This document shows positions 4,051 to 7,432 of a DNA stretch of 7,432 nt, in pieces. The DNA comes from JAZDDE01 sp039714435. Lineage in GTDB: Bacteria; Gemmatimonadota; Gemmatimonadetes; Palauibacterales; Palauibacteraceae. The DNA lies in the NCBI GenBank assembly GCA_039714435.1, contig JBDLJJ010000124.1, positions 1 through 7,432 on the forward strand, read 5' to 3'. Numbering within the stretch: position 1 is the first letter of the stretch; each line of letters starts with the position of its first letter. Under the pieces are notes generated by a model. That model saw only the letters and a program-made list of their open reading frames with translations. It was not told the DNA's origin and did not search any database. The translations under genes were made by a program, and so were the position numbers.

Positions 4051-5724
4051 TTAGGCGGCCTCGGCCTCCCGCATGGCCTCGTTAACCTCGCGGAAGGTAG
4101 GAGGCTCATACGTCCAGCCGCTGCGAAGCTTGCGTTCCTCGCGCCGCAGCGTGAAGCCCAGAATGCGGCCGATCAAGGGCGCCCCCAGGCGTGATCTGAG
4201 CCCGAATTCGCGGTAGAACTCTTTCAGGGTTCGCGTAAGCTTCGCGACCAGCTTGGGGTTACCCCGGAACCGGCGTCTGGCCGCCCAGATTGTAGCGGCG
4301 TGGCCGAAGGCGAGGTTGCGAGACTGGAACGCGAAGCGTCTGCGAATCCTTCCGTCGGCGTGATTCTTGTACCGCCGCCAGCCCCTGAGGGTCGTGCGCG
4401 CGACGCGGCAAATGCTGGGTCCGTTGATGTCGTAGTCACGGCGAAAGGCCCGGAGCAGGAATTCCGACTCCTGCCCACCGCGGATGTGCGGATGTCTGAA
4501 GTTGAACCTGAACTGCCCGTGTGTATCCGCCTCCAGGCGCTCTTCACGCGTCAGCAGCGTGCCCTTCGCTTCGTGCTCAGCGTAAAGCGGAGTTCCAGGG
4601 ATGGGCGTGTACAGCATGAACTGGTGGAATTCTGTATCGTGGGCAACGGCGTAGTCGATGGCCGCGTCAATGTTTTCCGGCGAATGCTGCTCCAGACCGA
4701 TGATGGTCGAGCCGAGCACACACGTGCCATGCTCCTGGAGCGTGCGAACCAGGTCGTTCGTGTCGACGCCCTTCAGCTTGCGGTACCCGGCTTCCTTGCC
4801 CTCCAGGCCCATCCACACCCACGAGATCCCCAGACCCACGAGCTGCTCGATTGTATAGGTGCGCAGCACGTTGGCGGACGAAAAGACGTACAGCACCCAG
4901 GACTTGCCGTGCTCAACCATCAGATCCAGCAACCTCAGGGCCCGTTTGCGGTGCGCGAGGAAGTTCTCATCCATTACGAAGAACGAGTTCACCCGCATCT
5001 CTTCTTCCAGCTCGCACATGACCCGGAACAGCTCATCGCCGCTCTGGAAGAAATCGATAAAGTTGCCTTTGCCGCCGAACATCGCCGAGGTCGAGCAGAA
5101 GTTGCAGCCCAGGGGGCATCCCACCGACGGGATCAGCGTTGCGGCCACGTTGCCCGGTTTGCCGCGCAGCGCCACCCCCGCTGCCCGCGCGCCGATGCCC
5201 GAGACGATCTTCGGATGGCGTACGGGTTTGCTCACGTCCTCTGACAGATACCTGCGCATCCAGGCCACACCCTCGCCCCGCACGATGTGGTCGGCATCGA
5301 TCTGGTCCTGCAGGTCCGGGACGTTGGCGATGTGCCCGCCGACGACGATCCTCGCCTCCGGTAGATGCTGCCGTACGAGTTCACACATCACTCGCACCTT
5401 ACCGATGTTGCACATGATCGAGCTGATACCGACGACGTCGTAGTGGTGGCCACTGATTTCCTCGACGAAGCGATCGCGGCTGGGGAAATCCAGGAGCGTA
5501 CAGGGAGCCTCGATGTTCTCCTTGATAAACATTATCCCCCAGGAGCGGTGGAACATGCGCAGAGAAAACGGTCCCTGAACCCGCGTAACCTGGTTCTGAT
5601 ACAGCTCCATGGGATTAATCGTGCGGCTACCGTACTCGTCGTCCTTCGCGTAGGGGCCAAAGACGCTGGACAACAGGACCTTCGCCTCTGATCCGAGTGG
5701 ATGAACTGGGTGGGTCGCCGTCAC
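4051..5724 (-). CDS. cobalamin-binding radical SAM enzyme, substrate unknown
   Basis: A 557-residue cytosolic iron-sulfur enzyme. The start is GTG at 5724-5722, backed by GGAG (plus-strand CTCC 5731-5734) six bases upstream. Residues 70-155 form a B12-binding-type Rossmann domain: YDVVGISSIMCN (95-106), ARIVVGGHIANVPDL (124-138), DHIVRGEGV (145-153). The radical SAM core starts at about 195 with C203-x3-C207-x2-C210 (GCPLGCNFC), which holds the 4Fe-4S cluster for cleaving SAM to the deoxyadenosyl radical. Later core parts are FFVMDENFL (248-256), WVWMGLEGK (302-310) and FMLYTPIPGTPLY (369-381). A basic, Arg-rich C-terminal region (about 430-557) has no clear match. The B12 domain lacks a visible D-x-H-x-x-G motif, as is common in class B radical SAM methylases and BchE-like enzymes that bind cobalamin base-off without His. 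A methyltransferase or related C-C/ring chemistry role is inference. No substrate-giving partner is adjacent. Confidence 0.9.
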   Translation of the reverse strand: MTATHPVHPLGSEAKVLLSSVFGPYAKDDEYGSRTINPMELYQNQVTRVQGPFSLRMFHRSWGIMFIKENIEAPCTLLDFPSRDRFVEEISGHHYDVVGISSIMCNIGKVRVMCELVRQHLPEARIVVGGHIANVPDLQDQIDADHIVRGEGVAWMRRYLSEDVSKPVRHPKIVSGIGARAAGVALRGKPGNVAATLIPSVGCPLGCNFCSTSAMFGGKGNFIDFFQSGDELFRVMCELEEEMRVNSFFVMDENFLAHRKRALRLLDLMVEHGKSWVLYVFSSANVLRTYTIEQLVGLGISWVWMGLEGKEAGYRKLKGVDTNDLVRTLQEHGTCVLGSTIIGLEQHSPENIDAAIDYAVAHDTEFHQFMLYTPIPGTPLYAEHEAKGTLLTREERLEADTHGQFRFNFRHPHIRGGQESEFLLRAFRRDYDINGPSICRVARTTLRGWRRYKNHADGRIRRRFAFQSRNLAFGHAATIWAARRRFRGNPKLVAKLTRTLKEFYREFGLRSRLGAPLIGRILGFTLRREERKLRSGWTYEPPTFREVNEAMREAEAA

Positions 5725-5751
5725 TTGTCACTCCGCTGTCGCTATGAGATA

Positions 5752-5781
5752 TATCGGATATTCAAATCTGAATATCTGATA
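5752..5781. promoter_or_regulatory. 30-bp near-perfect palindrome, probable operator of the radical SAM gene
   Basis: Left arm TATCGGATATTCA (5752-5764), spacer AATC, right arm TGAATATCTGATA (5769-5781). Twelve of 13 positions pair; only G5756 against T5777 fails. It sits 28-57 bases upstream of the GTG start on the minus strand, where the promoter should be, and is strikingly A-T rich against its surroundings. This symmetry fits a homodimeric repressor such as an ArsR-, TetR- or MarR-type protein. I cannot name the regulator and none is encoded here. A clear -35/-10 pair was not found. Confidence 0.6.
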
Positions 5782-5868
5782 CTAGCATCTGGTGGCGAGC
5801 GCATAAAGGAGGTGGGGAGGACTTCAGGACCTGGCCTGAGATCGGGAGCTTGAGCGCCGCCTGGAGGC

Positions 5869-6306
5869 TTAACTCACTACCACGATGCGCTCGATCACTA
5901 TTTCGCCCAGGTTGCCATCCGACGTGTGGGCCATGCCATGGATCCTGACCGTAACTGTGCCGGGCTGGTCGATCTGTACCGAAGCCGCATGATCAAAGAC
6001 TTTCAGAATCTCGGTGCAGAAAACGTCATCTCTACCGAAGGCAACGTCCAGGTCGAAGGGACGAAACTCTACGACGCTGCCTTCCACCTCCACTTCGGTC
6101 CCGCCAAACGAGACGCAGCCGTTGCCGGTAGTCTTGGCCGAGATCTCAAACGACTGGCGTGCCTGTACAGTATCGGGCACCTCAATAGCAAAACCGTCTT
6201 CTGTCGTCTGGAGCGTGCCGAGACGGCGCACGGGGGGGTCGAAGGGCGAAGATCCGCAGGCGAAAGCGGCGCTGGCAGCGAGAGCAGTCAAGAGTAGTTT
6301 TGTCAT
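5869..6306 (-). CDS. small exported lipoprotein B, paralogue of the 303-746 gene
   Basis: A 145-residue protein of unknown function. ATG at 6306-6304 starts a signal peptide MTKLLLTALAASAAFACGSS, with lipidated Cys17; AFAC departs from the usual L-x-[AG]-C lipobox. The first mature residues, CGSSPFDPP, mirror CGSPFDAP of lipoprotein A. Residues 38-86 share 32 of 49 positions with A, including IEVPD, GCVSFGGTEV and FRPFDL, and mature cysteines lie at 64 and 97 (A: 64 and 93). The end (GEIVIERIVVV) also follows A's GDTVIVRSVEV. The ribosome site is weak, as for A. It is divergent from the glycine-zipper gene with 60 bases between starts. The fold is likely a beta-sandwich facing the periplasm, by sequence pattern only. 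Confidence 0.85.
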   Translation of the reverse strand: MTKLLLTALAASAAFACGSSPFDPPVRRLGTLQTTEDGFAIEVPDTVQARQSFEISAKTTGNGCVSFGGTEVEVEGSVVEFRPFDLDVAFGRDDVFCTEILKVFDHAASVQIDQPGTVTVRIHGMAHTSDGNLGEIVIERIVVVS

Positions 6307-6366
6307 TGCTCGTGTTACAGTGGGGCAATGCCCTGGTTCCGTTCAACGGGAAAGGCGTTCAAGCTG

Positions 6367-6906
6367 ATGAACATGTTCAGGGTCCGGGCGGCGCTTGTCG
6401 TAGTAATCGCAGGCGTAGGTACTCTCGCGCCTCTGCCGGCGAGTGCGCAGGAGGTGGCTCTCAAACCGGGCGACCGCATCCGCCTGCGCCCGGTCCAGCT
6501 CCCGCGGCGAGGGCCGCGCCGCATCAAGGGAAGCCTTGTGTCGATCACGGCTGACACTCTGCTCATCGATACTCGCGGTGAAATCCGGCCGTACGCTCTG
6601 ACAGACCTCAAGAGGATCGAGATCAGCACGGGCGAGAAGGAGCACGTGGCCGGAACGCTGATTGGTATAGTTGGCGGCGGCGTGCTCGGCCTGGGCCTCG
6701 GCTCTGCGCTGGGGCAGCTGTTCACCGATGATTGCGTCGAATTCTGTGGGGTCGGCGGAGCCATAACCGGGCTGAGGATAGGGGCTGTGGCCGGTGGTTT
6801 TGCCGGATATTTCCTGCTCGCCAGTGAGAAATGGAAGACCGTCCCCGACGATGGCCTCGGCCTCAGCGTGGGGCCTGCCACAATCGGGCTGCGGCTGAGC
6901 CTTTGA
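6367..6906 (+). CDS. exported glycine-zipper membrane protein with an Sm/SH3-like beta domain
   Basis: A 179-residue protein of unknown role. The frame is also open from ATG 6328 (13 residues longer). ATG 6367 is preferred because it gives a normal-length signal peptide ending PASA|QEV (residues 24-30), with AAAGG 11 bases upstream; the 6328 start has only GGGG two bases before it. Residues 33-88 form a compact beta region, PGDRIRL then RRIKGSLVSITADTLLID and YALTDLKRIEIS, like the small barrel domains often found before glycine-rich helices. Residues 94-118 and 128-151 are two hydrophobic helices with many G-x3-G spacings (GGGVLGLGLGSALG; GAVAGGFAG), the glycine-zipper pattern used for tight helix packing. 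A short loop with Cys123 and Cys127 joins them. The ending SEKWKTVPDDGLGLSVGP followed by GLRLSL is typical of this protein type in environmental diderm genomes. It may sit in the inner or outer membrane. Confidence 0.78.
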   Translation: MNMFRVRAALVVVIAGVGTLAPLPASAQEVALKPGDRIRLRPVQLPRRGPRRIKGSLVSITADTLLIDTRGEIRPYALTDLKRIEISTGEKEHVAGTLIGIVGGGVLGLGLGSALGQLFTDDCVEFCGVGGAITGLRIGAVAGGFAGYFLLASEKWKTVPDDGLGLSVGPATIGLRLSL

Positions 6907-6910
6907 CCCC

Positions 6911-6923
6911 GGCGCGAGGCGCC
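6911..6923 (+). terminator. short GC hairpin after the glycine-zipper gene
   Basis: GGCGC (6911-6915), loop GAG, GCGCC (6919-6923), starting four bases after the stop codon. It is perfect but short and has no T-run. It overlaps the first copy of the repeat described next. Confidence 0.35.
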
Positions 6924-6967
6924 ATCTGTAGCGCGCGCGCAGCGGCGCAGGCGGCGATCTGTAGCGC
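6914..6967. repeat. two imperfect direct repeats with an 11-bp identical core
   Basis: ATCTGTAGCGC occurs at 6924-6934 and 6957-6967, 33 bases apart. Each is preceded by a similar GC-rich lead (GCGAGGCGCC at 6914-6923 and GCAGGCGGCG at 6947-6956). The block is an extragenic repeat just past the gene end. The remaining gap to 7159 turns A-T rich (GTATATATAG at 7081-7090) and probably holds the promoter of the last gene, but no convincing -35/-10 pair was found. Confidence 0.5.
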
Positions 6968-7159
6968 TGGGTCCACAGAAAATCGCGTTTTCGATATCTA
7001 CTGCTTGTGCCGTAAGTATGTTTAGCTAGGACAGTTACGGTAAACGTGACTCGAAAACTGGAGTCGGTTTGCTACTTGCCGTATATATAGGTCTGCCATT
7101 CCTCACACATCATCGGCCAAGGAGTGCCGCGAGGGATATCACTCATTGAGGAGGAACTA

Positions 7160-7432
7160 ATGAGAGGCTTCAAGCCCATCGCCGCTATGCTGGCGGCTGT
7201 CGTCGCATTCGCAGCTTGCGACAACTCACCTGTAGGCGCGCCCGACTCCGCATCTGCCGGTGACGCGGTGTTCACCCTGGAAAGCAACGGATTCCCGCAG
7301 GGTGCTGCCGACTATCACCTGAACATCATCGGTGTGCCCAGGGACAAGTCGGCCAGCATGGACAACAACAACGGCCACCGGATCTTCGTGCAGCTCGAGT
7401 CTGACAACGAGGTCACGAACCCGGGCGGTAAA
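7160..7432 (+). CDS. exported lipoprotein, N-terminal part (cut by window end)
   Basis: The frame is open to the last base (91 codons seen). ATG 7160 has an excellent ribosome site, AGGAGG at 7149-7154, five bases upstream. An in-frame GTG at 7124 would add an acidic stretch before the signal and is unlikely. The signal peptide MRGFKPIAAMLAAVVAFAAC ends in lipidated Cys20. The mature part starts with a Ser/Pro/Ala linker (DNSPVGAPDSASAGDA, 21-36), then VFTLESNGFPQGAADYHLNI (37-56) and IIGVPRDKSAS, followed by MDNNNGHRIFVQLES. The Asn/Asp-rich turn before GHRIFVQL suggests a beta-rich, perhaps metal-binding surface domain. I do not recognise a named family and the C-terminal part is missing. 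Confidence 0.85.
   Translation, partial: MRGFKPIAAMLAAVVAFAACDNSPVGAPDSASAGDAVFTLESNGFPQGAADYHLNIIGVPRDKSASMDNNNGHRIFVQLESDNEVTNPGGK

Noticed and set aside
4300..5244. Long plus-strand open frame (314 codons) opposite the radical SAM gene
   Set aside because: It is antisense to a clearly conserved enzyme, has no ribosome site and its composition reflects the third-codon GC bias of the real gene.
5824..5839. TCAGG/CCTGA hairpin as terminator of lipoprotein B
   Set aside because: Five base pairs with a six-base loop and no T-run on the minus strand; too weak to call.
7051..7090. Second sigma-54-like site (GGTTTGCTACTTGCC) and a TATATA -10 box before the last gene
   Set aside because: The GG/GC spacing fits, but the conserved CAC and the leading T are missing; no -35 hexamer stands 16-18 bases before TATATA.
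1..7432. CRISPR array, insertion sequence, rRNA or riboswitch
   Set aside because: No regularly spaced repeats, no transposase motifs or terminal inverted repeats, no rRNA-like stretch, and no conserved cobalamin-box or SAM-riboswitch pattern upstream of the SAM/B12 genes.

Overview
The window looks like ordinary chromosome of a diderm bacterium with moderately high GC. Four or five of its genes encode short exported lipoproteins with a Cys at the end of the signal peptide, which implies an outer membrane or periplasm. The style of these proteins (small lipocalin-like lipoproteins, a glycine-zipper protein with an Ala-Ser-Ala signal) resembles Gemmatimonadota and related phyla. That placement is a guess from style; no marker gene is present.

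Layout. Positions 1-300 hold no protein gene. They contain an 11-bp perfect tandem repeat and the 3' part of a CAT-anticodon tRNA with no recognisable D-arm, which reads like the right attachment scar of an element lying to the left of the window. Positions 303-746 (minus) encode a small lipoprotein, A. Positions 939-1787 (plus) hold a decayed Rho-N-like (SAP-like) reading frame, a 30-residue single-helix membrane peptide and a lipocalin-like lipoprotein with a CC motif. Positions 1965-2783 (plus) encode a class I SAM methyltransferase. Positions 3001-3016 are a well-formed sigma-54 -24/-12 promoter, followed by a second lipocalin-like lipoprotein (3076-3498). Positions 3628-4050 (plus) encode a four-helix DoxX-family membrane protein. 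Its stop codon directly abuts the stop of a minus-strand cobalamin-binding radical SAM enzyme (4051-5724). Upstream of the radical SAM gene is a 30-bp near-perfect palindrome, probably an operator. Positions 5869-6306 (minus) encode lipoprotein B, a clear paralogue of A. Positions 6367-6906 (plus) encode an exported glycine-zipper protein. Positions 7160-7432 begin a further lipoprotein cut by the window edge.

How the genes relate. I see no single multi-gene pathway. Most genes look like separate short transcription units, several with their own hairpin downstream. The best-supported functional calls are the methyltransferase, the DoxX protein and the radical SAM enzyme, but their substrates are unknown. 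The strongest regulatory signals are the sigma-54 promoter before the 3076 lipoprotein and the palindrome before the radical SAM gene. The strongest signs of genome change are the tRNA scar, the decayed Rho-N frame beside it, and the A/B lipoprotein duplication.
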